DNA of 64,000 bases from Delphinus delphis (lineage: Eukaryota; Chordata; Mammalia; Artiodactyla; Delphinidae). The notes beneath the pieces are model-generated. The model did no database searches and had not been told where the DNA came from. It saw only the letters and a list, made by a program, of their open reading frames with translations. The stretch lies in contig NC_082684.1 in NCBI RefSeq assembly GCF_949987515.2, positions 154,308,044 through 154,372,043 on the forward strand, in the 5' to 3' direction. Below are positions 35,166 to 47,814 of the stretch, piece after piece. Position 1 is the first letter of the stretch, and each line of letters begins with the position of its first letter. The position numbers and the translations under genes were made by a program.

Positions 35166-38100
35166 CATTCAGGCCCGAAAAGCACTCTTATTGCACAGAA
35201 GTCAGCCACAGAGACACAACATTTTTTTATTTAAATACCAGCAGAATACGGTCGAGAAGGACTCCTCCACTTAGCTGCTGGCAGATCACCCCAGAAATCA
35301 GGGTTCAGACCTCTATTACCAAGCAGGTCCACCTCCAGCTCTTGTAAGTTTCCACTACAGGCTAGCCACCCTTTAAAAACGCTTAGCACACAAAAAAAAT
35401 AAATTTTAAAAACAGAAAAAAGAAGTGCTGGCTCAGAACAGCTCCCAAGCAAACAAGGAGAGAGACGTTATCCATGTTTCCAGAGATCAGAATTTCAAAT
35501 TGACTTCTGATACCTCTTAGTCAGGCAAGAGTGAGACCCTCAAGAATGAACAGCCAAAGCAAAGCAGAAAAGACCGACAAATAAATAATTACAGCAACCG
35601 CCGCATGAAACATCCTTTCCAAAAATAAGTTCATCATTATGAGTACATGCCGTCAGCCAAAAGCGGACTGTATTACAAACGTGCGTCATACTGACTACTT
35701 AATAGCAACCATACTGTATATTCAAACCAAAAAAATAACAGAACAGGTACATAGTAGAACCTCAATAAATAATCCTTTATAGACTGATACAAAAATTATT
35801 CCATTCTATGACAGTAATGCCATTTATGGACCAAAGCAGCTGCTGGCACCCATGATGGCCATCAACCCAAGACCTTCCTCTGCCAGGTCCTGTATTCCCA
35901 TCAGCGAAGAGCTTAGAGGAAGATGTGCACTTTATCATAACCAAAGGAATTCAATGACTTACACATAACTCCATAAAAGCCCTATGACGGTAAATACTTC
36001 CAAAGCCCTGAGAACTTCTAATCATCTAAATTATAAAAAAAACTGTCATGAGGGAACAAGAGAGCTGAAGGAGCACGGCAGAGTCAGGGCGATGGAAGGA
36101 TGAGAGGTGGGTTGAGGGTGGGTCACATCTCATCCCATCCCATCTCCAGGATGCATACGAGGGGGACGGAAGAAGGGAGGACATTCAAAATACTCAGAGA
36201 CTCGCAAGGTCGGGGCATCAGCTACTCAGGACGAATGTAAACCTCCCAGGTTCTACTTCTGCAAATCTAATGGCTCCACTTCATGTATTTTCAATTTGGC
36301 ATTCTAAAATGTTGCATTGTTTTGAACAGTTACAAAGGATGTCATTTCCTATGTATAGCATGTATGCCATTTTGAATAAAACTGCTATATCGCTCCCATA
36401 AATACAGTCAATGGAATGATCTGATCTCTTCCACCACACATTTTAAAACAGACATGAATATTAGCAGTCAGTTTGTGTGGTTTTCCTTTTTCTCCTTGAA
36501 ATCCTAGATCCTCAGGCTCTCACTCTAACGTAGCATCTTTTTGTTCCCCACAATGTTTTATAGTTCCTCTGACCCTACTTCTCTGAAACAACCACAAAAA
36601 TTCATACGTGATACTGTAATACATAATTAAGCTTTTTTAAATTTCTCTGACCACAAAATAGAAATTTTCTTTGGACTTAGGCTATTGCAATTATTTTCAG
36701 TCTTGAGCAGAACAATCCATGTAACATTACAAAGTTTGATGATTAAACATAAAAAGGAAATTGTCGTTTCTTACGGTTGGAGGGTAGGTATGAGGCCTCG
36801 AGTAAAGGAGGGATCACTTAAAACTGATAGTTTGTGTTTAGTGTCACAAAGCAATGCACCCCGGGGACATTCTTCTCCAAAGCGGAAGAAGGAAGGCTGG
36901 GGTAGGGGAGGCATGAAAGGACACCAATGGTGTCACCTCAGGCAATGGAAACTGCCTCCCTGAATCGACCCCTGTAGAGTAACCTTGGAAGGACTTCCCA
37001 TGCACAGGGGACCTGGAAAATCCCGTTGGAAACCCGGAACAGGCCCGCCCATGATGTGTCCGGGGCCCAGGGCAAGAGTACAAATTCAGGTCCACATAAA
37101 TATGTGGAAATATTTCTAAGTTATTAATCAAGCGAACCAACTGTGAAGTATGCCCTATCCACCTACACTGACAAATACGTCTTCATAATTGACAGAATCA
37201 AAAAGGATGGAAAAAGCTATGGTTTATATAGGACTGTAAGTTGGCAAAATGCTAAAGATTACTAAATTTAATTATGATGACTTGTCTGGTGTTCTGCTGA
37301 TGGGCTAGCAATGTGTGGATGAGTGATAAACTAAAGACTTACATAATTGGTAAGCTGTTTATATATCTATATATATATATATATATATATATATTCCATA
37401 AAATTTGTTTTCCTTGCCTTCACAAATTATAATTCATGAACCTCAAATTTAGAAAAATAAAATATTCAAATAACATTGAACATGGTATCTAGTTTTTTAA
37501 GAATTTAATCTTACTAGGTGGTTATAAAAATAAAATTATCCAGTCCAAGCTTTCAATATCCATTCAGTTGCCAATGTGATAACTCGATATCACACTTAAC
37601 ACATGTCGCGTCTAGAGCTACATATATGTGGGACAGTATGAATTTACACTGTAAAATATATTTTTTGGTTTTGTAAAACAAAATTAAATTTTGTTAAATA
37701 TTGCGAAATACTCTTCAGCCAATGTGTATAACTGTTGCAAGTTCTGCACTAATTATTAAGTACCTCTGGAACCACAAGATGGACCACCAAAAAGAGTGAA
37801 GAAGAAAAAGAAGGACACTCAGCATTATTGAAAATCGATCCTTCAGGATGCAAAAATTCTATTATATTCTAAAACATTCTATTATCTGAGAGGAGTTTTG
37901 TCTTTATTAAATATAGTTTTACTAATACATGTATTATTTTACCTTTATGGCGATGCCACACCCACACAGTCCACAGCACTCAGACACAGCCCTTTGCTCC
38001 AAGGGCACAAGAGATAGGATCATCGTCTGGTGTCGGAACAGTTAGAGAGAATGCTCAAAATTAGGGCGGCTCCGTGCCAGCCCCGACTGCAAGATCCCCA

Positions 38101-38846
38101 GTGAACAAGGCAGCTCCGTACTCTTTAATAAATGCAGATGCTGGTGCTGGCGATCCACAGGGGTCTCTATAATGCAGAGCCTAGGCCACAGCCCCTCTTG
38201 TCCTGGTGTCAGTGTAGCACTGACATCAAAGACCACTGGTCCACGATACCATCTCTCAGAGCTGAGGTCAGGCTACCTAATCAATTATGATGCATGCCCT
38301 CTAAGCTAAAGACAGAAGAAAGGCACATGAGCTCCTATCTTTTTAAACACATCACAGAACCCTGTATCTGGATGTACACCTGCAGTAGCCAAATCCCTTG
38401 TAAGTAATCCCAGCAGGCAGGTCTGCTCAGCAGCAAGAGCTATGGAATAGACACTGCCTCAGGCAGGTCCTGCCAACCTCTTAGACAAAGGCTGATGGTC
38501 CTCCTGAGAAGCAGGCAGTGAGCCAGTGAAGTTCAACCTCTGTCCATTTCACAACAGTTTTCAGGAGAATATCTGGCCCTTCGCCCTGGCATTTCTGCTT
38601 TCAGAGAATTCAAAGCTACCAGTGCATTATAGGCATTATATTTACTCCACCATCTCTCAGCTTCCTCCCAGAGCATTCTGTGAAGAGCATTGACATTTGG
38701 CAGTATCAGTGGAAGATCACCTGTTAAGGGGAAAACTGCTATATCAATTACAAACACACATAGAACATTCCTCCTCTAAGAAGGTGTTAAGATAGTAGAG
38801 GAGAACAGCCCTGTTAACTTGGATATACCTCTTGAGTCCACACCGC
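35166..38846. other. SFMBT2 intron, largely non-repetitive, with (AT)n
   Basis: No gene or named repeat recognised across about 3.7 kb. An (AT)n tract lies at 37361..37394. Open frames are all under 100 aa without domains. Confidence 0.35.
37361..37394. repeat. (AT)n microsatellite
   Basis: Alternating AT with one CT interruption near 37367. Confidence 0.95.
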
Positions 38847-39307
38847 TGATGGTTAATTTTATGTGTCAACTTGGCTTGGCCATTGTACCCATATATTCAG
38901 TCAAATACCATGCTGGATAGTTCCTTGAGGGTGTTTTGGGATGAGATTTATATTTAAATAAGTGGACTCTGCATCAAGCAGATTGCCCTCCCTGATTGGG
39001 TGGGCCTCACCCAATCAGTTGAAGAACTGAATAGAACAAATGGTTGACCTCCTCAGAAAAAGAGGGAATTCTCCAGCAGACGGCCTTGGACTTCAACTGC
39101 AACAGCAGCTCTTCCTGGTTCTCCAGCAGACAACCACCGGACTGGAGTGGCAACTCTTCCCTGGGTCTCCAGACTGCTGGCCTCCCCCATCAGGCCGTGG
39201 ACTTGCCAAAACTCCACAACTCTCTGCACCGATTTATCAAAATAAATCTGTCTATATATTTGCACCTCCTATTGGTTCTGATTCTCTGGAGAATCTTGAT
39301 CAACACA
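38847..39307 (+). mobile_element. LTR-like repeat, TG...CA ends (family not named)
   Basis: It begins TGATGGTTAATTTTATGTGT and ends TTGATCAACACA. Internal phrases 'gattgccctccctgattggg', 'aatcagttgaagaactgaat' and 'ttctctggagaatcttgatc' match a frequent eutherian LTR-like repeat. Frames of 107 and 116 aa inside it are repeat-derived. Confidence 0.7.
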
Positions 39308-39720
39308 ACACCAAACTCTACTCTGAATCCCACTGCCCAAGCCCCCAGGACTTTGCATATTAGTTGTATTCACCAAGCTTTAACAAGATTCTAGGCTCAG
39401 GAGACAACCTACGCAAAAATCAGTCATTCCTTTAGAGCTGGAGTCAAACAAGGCAGACTCTCCCAGGGACCTGCCAAACAGAAGGACGCAAACTGGAAGC
39501 ATGATCCTGGAATGGAAGCATGGCCGTGGAAGTGGGGCACGGACCTGGAATGGGACACAGCCCTGGAAGGTCAGCATGACCTGGGAACGTGGAACCAAGA
39601 TGGGAGACTTAGTAAGAAGCAGTGAGGGGGTCAAGAGACTTGTTCAGGAACACAAAGCAAGAAGAGAAGTGGAAGCTCACCTGTCCAACAGGCTAGAGGG
39701 AGGTAGAGGCATGATGGAGA
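39308..39720. other. Unassigned GC-richer intron with short internal repeats
   Basis: The stretch 39494..39600 repeats short blocks such as TGGAAGCATG and CCTGGAATGG. No gene is supported. Confidence 0.35.
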
Positions 39721-39723
39721 GCA

Positions 39724-39815
39724 GACAGATGGCACTGAGGGCCCTGGACAGCCGGCACTGAGGGCTTCCGGACAGTCGGCACTGAGGGCTGCTGGACGGC
39801 CCACACTGAAGACTC
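39724..39815. repeat. 24-bp tandem repeat, about four units
   Basis: Units built on GGACAGYCGGCACTGAGGGC occur at 39724..39743 (partial), 39744..39767, 39768..39791 and 39792..39815. The last is the most diverged. Confidence 0.85.
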
Positions 39816-42800
39816 CTGGCTCAGGGCAGGAGAACAGGGAGGTCCACAAGTCAGGGTCGGAGCTGAGAAGAGCAGCAGTCCCAGAGGACCCCCTGTGCCC
39901 AGGGGAAGAGTCTGTTTGAAGGCGACTGAAGACTTCTCTTGCAGCCTCTACATTAGGGTCACTGGGGTGTTAAAGGGTCTGCCCAGAGCAGAAACAGGGG
40001 CCGGATGCAAGCTGAGTCTCCCTACATGGGGCCATCAGGACCGAACCCAGTTGGGAGAAGCCCAGGGCCAGGATCCCCAGACAGGCGGTGGGGGACCAAG
40101 GCCGAGAGTGGACAGGTGGGCCTGGGGCTCTGACAGCAAAGGAGATGATGGATTAACCATGAGGAAACGAGTCAGACGACAGGGAAGGAAACCCGCAAAA
40201 CGAAATCACCCTCACTTCCACACAGAATTAAACACCGGCTTGATTTAAAGTACATATGCTGCTGGGTTAGGAAGCAAAAGAAAATAAATGCATTTATGAC
40301 TAACACCAAAAAGGAACATCTTATAGTCCTTTTTTGTGCTTACAGTTTTCCTGTAAGCAGAAAAACCCAAATAGCATCTGATACAATTTACATATCTTTA
40401 CATAATCTCACGATTACCATTTGGCAACGAAGCTCCAGACCGAATCTCCTCCATGTATTTGCCTACAAAATGACAAAAATGTACAAAATAACAGTCTGGA
40501 CAAGGAGTTTTTTACCCTCCTCTTAAAAATCACAAGAAGCCAATTCCACAATTTTTCTTAATAATAGGTGTCCAATATTTCAAGTCTAAACAGTCAAGTC
40601 TTATTGACACAACTTTATCAATCAACAAACATTCACCAACCCTTGCTATTTTCAAAGCATTGATTTCAGAATTGGGAGGGAAAAAAATCGCTCTGGGCTT
40701 AAAAATCTATCCAAGATGCCATCCTGGAGACAAATTATTTACACACCCCAAGCAACATTTTTTTCAGATATAAAGTAAGAATCGTACCAGTCAGTTTACA
40801 GTGTTGCTCTTAAGGAGAGGGTTAAGCTGAGTTGCTCGGTACATAGTAGGGACACCAAAAAGTATTTTGTGGGTGAGAGAAACTGTTTTTAATTGTAGAG
40901 CCATGACTCAAACACTAAAATTTGTGATTCAGCTATTCACTAGGCAAGAAAATGATAAAGGCGGCATGTGGAGTATAGTGAGTTTCAAGAGATAAATACA
41001 AACACCAAACAGAAATTTATACAAGACTAATTCTTTACTCATAAACAAAGAGTTCACCACTACCTATATATACAAAGGTTTTTGATTTAGATGAAGACCA
41101 TTTAGAGTCTGCCTTTGTGTTTTTCATCTTTGTTTTTTCCTTCCATAGGTTAAAAAAAAACCCCACAGTTTCTTAGGCTTCTATTCATAAAGCCTATTTA
41201 TTTCAGAGCCCTTTGATAAATTCTCATCCATTGCTCTTTGAGTTCTTAGATTCAGAACATTCTCGAGCTGAAGGAAACCTTAGTGACCATACGGGCCAAT
41301 GTGGCATGTTGTCAGATGGCGCCTGGGAAACTTGAGGTCACGGGCTCAGAGGCTGACACTCGAGGTGAGGACCCAGATGCCGACAGGGCCCGAGCAGATC
41401 AGAGGAACCAAGCAGGGGACAGATGGTATGGAAAGCAAAGGACCATGGGATGAGGCAGAGGCTGCAGTGTGGGATGCAGGGACGGGTCTACATCTCTCAA
41501 GTTCTCAAGAGATGCCGATAGATCATCCAAATTGGTAAATGACGTCATCTGTACATGGTAGGCACCAAAATTATTTCAGATGCTTTTCAGATCAAAACAT
41601 ACAAATGCACACACATGCTCATTCATGCTTATAAACACAAACGCTTGCAAACACACATGTTCACGCTCACACATACGCTCATGCACACATACAAGCGCAC
41701 ACACACGCTCACGCACACACATGCAAGCCAGGTCCACTCTGGTCCACGCCACAGTGAATCTAGACACAGGGTCTCCACATGATCAGATAGGACTCCAAAC
41801 CACGTGTGTCGTTTTAAAGGGCCATGAAGTGCCTACAGAGAAGGGATTACTTTATTTCTTACCTGAATATTCCTTCTTTCACATACCATTATCAAAAATG
41901 GCTTTTTTGACAAGAAGCTACTAACTCACTTTTTTCAACGTATTAACTATGTCTTTTAGTTTATTTACTCTCATATTTATCAAACACATCCTACCCTTCC
42001 TTACATCATGGGCTTTTTTCTCTTTACATCAAACTATCTAATATTTAGTAAGAGTATGTGCTTCCCTCAACTCCAAGAGGCCACTAAGGTTTACCTTTTC
42101 TCTTCGAGTTTTTAGCAAATATATTTAATTTTCTTATTAGTGTACAAATGGGATTCCAGTTACAGTATTAGGTGGCCAATGAAAACAATGTGGTTGTCTA
42201 GGTTTCATTAGTATTACTAAAATATCATTTAAATTTTTAAAAAGATAGGAATTTTAAATGATGATCATCTCATGTAACACAATCAAATTCTGGTTCTGAG
42301 TCCACGGTTAAACACTGGTTACAGACTGGTAAGTCCTGTCACCCGCTCACTTTACGGTCCTGTGAACCGACCGCCACATGTCTCATTTCACAGTCAACTA
42401 TACTGAAAACAACAATTCCCCAGAACAGTCTGGGACCAAGTTTCAGAACTGGGCGGGATCCACCTCCACGACCTAACAGAAGGCCATATTCACACTTTTC
42501 TCCTAAGGCTTCATGAATAAACATCCCTTATTCAAATAAGTTACCTATTAACTAACTCCAGTAATTTTGATTCAACTTTGAATGGCAAATAGAGTCATTC
42601 TGGCAAGACTGCAGAGTTTGCAATTCAAATTACAGAAATTTTAATAATGGGGAGAATAAAAATTAGTGGAATGATTCCTAAGGCGCCGGAATTCCAATAC
42701 TTTTATTGCAGCAGTAGAAAGCTCACATAAATACTTCTCAGTGTAAAAGCTGGGGGGAGGTATCTGGACGGTCGTCCTCACACATAATTCACCTGCCGTC

Positions 42801-43944
42801 TCATCAGAGCATTCCTTCCTGGGACTCCATAGGAACCTTCCAGACGCCAGAGTTCCCCAACCCCAGACATTAAGAGGCAATGTTGCTGCTTCTCAATAAA
42901 TGACAGTGCAACAGTCTCTGGATTAAATGACTTCCTTACATTATCACCATAAACAATCATTACTTGGCTGCTGCCCTTTGCAAGTTTGCACGTGCTTATG
43001 AATAACTCAAGCCTCACTGATTTACCAAAAGCCAAAACGTTTTACATTTCGCTCCCCTAATGTGAGCTATCATCCTCCACCGCACGTCATGAGGCTTTCA
43101 TGTACTATGTTTCTTAATACTTTTCATATGAAAGATTAGTACCGATTAGCTCTGGAGCAGGGACACTGCTCGTGGAATGGTCAACTGGTCACTAAACCCA
43201 GGTCTCCCTGAACGTGTCTTTATTAAGGGAATTCTCTTAACAAAGTACAACAGAGCTGCTGCCGTGCTGTTTCCTTCCCCCTAACTTTAAAGGAGTAACA
43301 ACGGCCAGCATTGATTCAAAGATTAGTTTCACTTAAAAGAGCAAGGCAGGAAAATACAGGACTGCAAAGGATGCTACGTGCTTGGTAAAATGTCATCTAA
43401 AATTTTAAAACATGACTCTCAGGGCAGTGACTTCAGAAGACATAAGATTACTTGGAGAATCCAAAAATGACCAGAAAGATCTAAGTGTGACCAGAAAAGG
43501 CAGTCCTCTCCTTTCTCCCATCAATGAACAAAACCACCCAAAACTCCCATCCTCTTGCTTGGCCCAACGATATTTTGAAACTGACATCCGCATACTGATC
43601 GATCTCTCAGGGACTGAGTACTCCGAGGTCTCTGGCTTCCATCGAGGAACCAGAGTCTACAATTCTGTATTGGGTGAAATTCTATCCACGGCAGGTGACA
43701 AAGGACCCAAATGCTCATCATAATTTCCCAACCTAGTTTGCCTCCCAACCCACTGAAACTTCACCATCCCAGAAAGTCACACAGAAACCTGACTTGGGTG
43801 CTTTGCACAGACTCCTGGGCTAGATTTCCATCAATCCTAATCCCAAAACAAACTCCATTCCTCATGCACACAATAGGAAAACTAGCACCCTCCTCCTTCC
43901 TTCTTTCCTTTCCAAAGATCACAAACCAAAGCAGGTGAGACCGG
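39816..43944. other. SFMBT2 intron with CA-rich imperfect repeat
   Basis: No gene recognised. An imperfect (CA)n-like tract (ACACAYGC units) lies at 41598..41732 and produces artefactual HT-rich frames. A MIR/L2-like motif may be present near 41250. Confidence 0.35.
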
Positions 43945-44090
43945 AAAGCTCTTTAGAGATTATACATTACCACCTCCTCATTTCAAAAATGAGGAAATGG
44001 GAGAGCGAGAGGTACCTACATTAACGGCGGAGGCAAGGAAAGAAACCTGATCTTCTGGCTCCAAACGCCATGTCCCTGCTTCATACTACC
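43945..44090 (+). mobile_element. Probable MIR SINE (old)
   Basis: 'tcctcatttcaaaaatgagg aaatgggagagcgagaggta' followed by 'gaaacctgatcttctggctc' follows the MIR core and right end order, with a deletion. Confidence 0.5.
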
Positions 44091-45194
44091 CCGATTCCTA
44101 GGATCAGTAAGAAAATCTATCACCACGGAGCCTCCCAAACCAATACACGAGGTGTCATGGACCGCTTTCACTCCTGTTAATATTCTGGGACACCTTTCAA
44201 GTTTAACCACGACAAAGATCGACCAGGTACAGCTGCGGGATTTCCAGTGGAATGAGCTCTGTAAGACAGAAAACCACACCAACAAGAATCCTTGTGCAAG
44301 AATAGATTCTACGATTCCCTCTGGAACAAGCTGCCACCTCTGGCTACGAAGCAATAATTATCCTGCACTACAGCAATCAATAAAACCTCTTGCCCCATGA
44401 ACCTGCTACTTCCTGACTTTGTTCTCTGTACTCGAGATTTCCAAGCTGTATCGATCACCGACTAAATTTTTTTAAAGTTCTTTAAAAGGAGCAATAAAGA
44501 AATTCTCCAATTAGCATCACTTGGGATGGTCTGAACAGACTTCAAATCTTTCATTCACATTAATGGTTTCTCTTTTCATGGGGCTTCCCCATTTTTCATT
44601 TTCAATTAGTCATTTTAAGTGTGTCTGCGTCTTGCCTAAGAGCACAGAGTCAGGAGGATACAAATTTGATGGTGTTTCTGAAACTGTGGCAGCTGCCACA
44701 TTTTTCACCCAGGCAAGGAAGAAGAATTGATTCATCAACTCTGCCTTCTTTTCTCAAGCAACAGCATGGATTTTTTTTTTTTTTTAACCAAATGAACCCA
44801 TTAGCTCTTAGAGTGTTAAAATTCTGTACCCTGGAACTTCTCACTAAAATGATCCACTAGAGGCTCTATTACAAAGTAAAACCCTCTTACATCTTCTCCA
44901 CGGGTGTTTTAAAAAGTGTCAGAATTTAAGAGTAAGTCATGAGATAAGCAAGGACAGCAAAAAGGCAAGATTTCACACAGGAGAAGGGCCTGCCACTCGG
45001 TCCCCCTCTATGCCCCCCACTCTCGGTGTCCCCAGGTATGTATCTGCCCCTGGGATCAACTCATGTCTGGACCCTCCTGGGAGTGTGTGGACATATCTAC
45101 ATGGCTTTTGTGTGTAGAGCTGGCAAGTGGGAAAGTGTCTAGTTCTCTAAAACTGATATTTTCCCAATATTCCATCAGTACATTCGTCCATCAA
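44091..45194. other. SFMBT2 intron, nothing recognised
   Basis: A poly-T run lies at 44769..44786. No gene or named repeat is seen. Confidence 0.35.
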
Positions 45195-45400
45195 GACTGA
45201 TTTATTTTGAGATACAAACTACTGTGTACAAAACAGGCAAGCAGAGAGGATATACTATACAACACAGGGAAATAGAGCCATTGTTTTGAAATAACTTTAA
45301 ATGGAGTATACTCTATAAAAATACTGAATCATTATGCTGTACACCTGAAACTAATATATTGTAAACCAACTATACTTCAATTTTTAAAAAATTTTAAAGG
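45195..45400 (+). mobile_element. L1 3' UTR end
   Basis: 'aacacagggaaatagagcca', 'tgctgtacacctgaaactaa' and 'gtaaaccaactatacttcaa' followed by an A-rich tail: a diverged L1 3' end. Confidence 0.8.
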
Positions 45401-45529
45401 AATCGTAATAACTATATAGTTCACAAGGAGCCGGAAAATGAAAAAACGACTGGCTTTTTTCATGACAGATCGGAAATCACAGGGATATTAAATAATCTTA
45501 CAGTCTCACCTCACTGGCTGTTTTAATTC

Positions 45530-45690
45530 AAAGCCAGATGGAATATTATTCAGCAGTTAAAAAGAAGGAAATCGTGTCATAGGCTACCACGTGGATGAAC
45601 CTAGAAGATATTATGCTAAGTGAAATAAGCCAGGCACAGAAGAACAAATATTGCCCTCTGTGAGGTGTTATATTAAAAATAAAGCTACAG
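45530..45690 (+). mobile_element. L1 ORF2 end fragment
   Basis: 'gatggaatattattcagcag', 'acgtggatgaacctagaaga' and 'gctaagtgaaataagccagg' are the L1 ORF2 C-terminal code. It is cut by the adjoining SINE. Confidence 0.8.
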
Positions 45691-45985
45691 GGCTTCCCTG
45701 GTGGCGCAGTGGTTAAGAATCTGCCTCCCAATGCAGGGGACACGTGTTCGAGCCCTGGTCTGGAAAGATCCCACATGCCGCGGAGCAACTAAGCCCGTGC
45801 GCCACAACTACTGAAGCCCGCGTGCCTAGAGCCTGTGCTCCGCAACAAGAGAAGCCACTGCCATGAGAAGCCCACACACTGCAACAAGAGTAGTCCCCGC
45901 TCGCCGCAACTAGAGAAAGCCCACACGTAGCAACAAAGACCCAACGCAGCCAAAAATAAATAAAATAAATAAATAAATTTTAAAA
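45691..45985 (+). mobile_element. tRNA-derived SINE (CHR type, full length)
   Basis: Starts GGCTTCCCTGGTGGCGCAGT with B box 'gttcgagccc', then the tRNA-unrelated body ('gagaagccactgccatgaga', 'ccgcaactagagaaagccca') and an AATAAA-rich tail. Minus-strand frames here are SINE-derived. Confidence 0.93.
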
Positions 45986-46430
45986 AATAATAAGTAAAGA
46001 AAGAAGGGCCTTCTCTCTTCTTCCTGAGACAATAAAGGGCCAACACATTCGGTAAGGCCAAGGCAACGGATTCACTCCTTACACACGTCACGTAAATGCA
46101 ACTCAGACTCCGTGCGTTTGTTATGACACATCTCTACGTAACTTTACAAACGCTCAGAAGGGAAAAGCAATTGTGAATAGGATGGACGCAAGGAACCTCG
46201 GAGTCAGCTCTAATACTTTACGCGTTGCTTCAAAATAAAAATGTCAAGTCAAAATTAAGATAGGCAGGCAGGTCCTAAGGAGACATTACACCTGCTTGAG
46301 AATTAGCATCAGGAGTTTTCAAGTGCAAAGAGGACAGGGTGTTGCGATTCAGCTTTTTGGTAAGGCAGTTTCTCTCACTTACAGGATCGGATGAGTTCCT
46401 GATCATCCTAAGAGGCAGCCCATTCTTTTA

Positions 46431-46646
46431 CAGCAGGATTTCTCGAAGTCAGCACTATTGGCAGTTTGAGCCCAATAACATCACCGTCTGGGGGGTTGCT
46501 GTGCACTGTAGGATGTGTAGCAACATCCCTGGCCCCTCCCACCAGATGCCAGCAGCACCCCCCTCCTCCCCTCTCACAACTAAAAATGCTTGCAGACATC
46601 ACTGGATGTCCCTGGGGGGTAAAATCGCCCCAGTAGAGAACCACCA
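46431..46646 (-). mobile_element. MER20 (hAT-Charlie nonautonomous DNA transposon)
   Basis: About 216 bp, close to the ~219-bp length I recall for the family. The reverse complement starts near TGGTGGTTCTCTACTGGGGC and ends CGAGAAATCCTGCTG. Internally it has 'ggggggtaaaatcgccccag', 'gacatcactggatgtccctg' and 'actgtaggatgtgtagcaac'. Confidence 0.85.
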
Positions 46647-47173
46647 TTTTCCAGCAACTAAATGGATCTAATCTACACATGCTTTGGCAATCTCTTTGAG
46701 AGTAATGTCATTTCTCTTCATCTGTTTGGTTTTCTACATGTTTCGCAACTTGACAGTCTCCCCACACAAGACAGATTAAAACCTGTTAGAGAAACCTGTT
46801 TCTGATGCACTATAGTGCTATTCAAAACATCAAGTCTCTAAAGCAAAAGAAAAGCAAGATAATCCATCAGCAAAGGGAGAACAAGGCCTCCATCGTGGGC
46901 ATCCCTTCAGTCTTCCTTTCCTACCTCCAGAAACCCACCCGAGGATTAGGCTCAAAGGCATAAAGGCCATGGTGGGCTCAACCGTCGAGTTCAGCTCCAA
47001 CATCTGAAAATGCACCCAGTCCCCCCTCACTCCAGCACCCTCAGGCTAATGCAACTCAAGGAGAGACCCTGAGAGTGCTGGACCTTCCTAGGATATCAGT
47101 TATTGAATCTCTACAAGGTTTTCTCTACAAGCATCACAAGTGATACCCGAGAGCTGGGCCAGCCCGTGCTCAC
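46647..47173 (-). other. SFMBT2: SFMBT2 intron 5' portion, downstream of the MBT exon
   Basis: It starts with the donor GTGAGC at 47173 (minus strand). I recognise no repeat or second exon in it. Confidence 0.5.
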
Positions 47174-47414
47174 CGTCCGGGGGCATTAGGGTCTTATTGT
47201 TCTGCGTGCACCACCCTACGGGGTGCAGATCCGCAATCACCACGTCACACCAGAAGTCGGCCCGGCGGTCCTCCCCGTAACCGCAGTAGCGCAGAAGCAG
47301 CAGCTGCCCGCAGGTGGTGATGACCGTGGCCACCCAGTACGTGTCCGGGTTCTTCTTGTTGGCTACCTCCAATTTCATCCCCGGCTGGAAGTTGCTCTGA
47401 ATGCTGATCTCAAC
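47174..47414 (-). CDS. SFMBT2: SFMBT2 coding exon: first MBT repeat
   Basis: This 241-bp internal exon encodes 80 residues plus the first base of a split codon. Reading on the minus strand, the intron ends CTTAAG at 47415 and the exon opens with GTT-GAG (V-E) in phase 0. It closes after CCG-GAC-G at 47174, followed by the donor GTGAGC. The product carries the hallmarks of an MBT repeat: GMKLEV near residue 12, YWVAT near 26, [20 protein letters not shown] near 38-57, and DLHPVGWC near 62-69. MBT repeats bind methyl-lysine on histone tails, and SFMBT2 acts in the nucleus as a Polycomb-group corepressor that partners with YY1. The peptide matches what I recall of human SFMBT2 at nearly every position; apparent differences are KKNP for KNNP, VITT for IITT and KTLM for KVLM. 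SFMBT1 is clearly less similar here (for example IRKADLYPIGWC), so the paralogue call is firm. The next exon should begin by completing an Ala codon; I did not find it at lower coordinates. Confidence 0.95.
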
Positions 47415-47508
47415 CTTAAGGAACACAGAAAATCCGTCATTACACTAGACACGTCCATCCAGAAGATTATGTGAACGACTGGAAACACAGCACTTAATAT
47501 TTCTGTTG

Positions 47509-47795
47509 CCCTAGATCAGCACCATCTAAAAGAAATGTAATGTAAGCCACTGGTGTGACGTTAAATTTTCTAGTGGCCACTTTAAAAAAAAAAAAAGAGA
47601 GAGAGATAAAACAGATGAAATTAATTTTAGTAATGTATTTTATTTAACCCAACAGATCCCAAATAGCATCATTTCAAAAGGGAACCAATATAAAAATATA
47701 GTAGCGAGAAATTTCACATTTTTATTTTCCAATGAAGCCTCTGAAATCTGGTGTGTATTCTACACTTACGGCACATCTTGTTACCGAACAGAACT
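47509..47795 (+). mobile_element. MER-type DNA-transposon-like repeat
   Basis: 'cagcaccatctaaaagaaat', 'aaattttctagtggccactt', 'gaaattaattttagtaatgt', 'attttatttaacccaacaga' and 'tctggtgtgtattctacact' match a common mammalian medium-reiteration repeat that I cannot name confidently. It lies about 95 bp upstream (in gene direction) of the MBT exon. Confidence 0.65.
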
Positions 47796-47814
47796 TGGGT
47801 CCGTTAGTCAGAGG

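Noticed and set aside
41598..41732. HT-rich protein-coding frames
   Set aside because: Produced by an imperfect CA-rich repeat that is open in several frames on both strands.
45691..45985. tRNA-like gene (A/B boxes)
   Set aside because: The pol III boxes belong to a tRNA-derived SINE with an A-rich tail, not a functional tRNA; the same applies to the other SINE copies.
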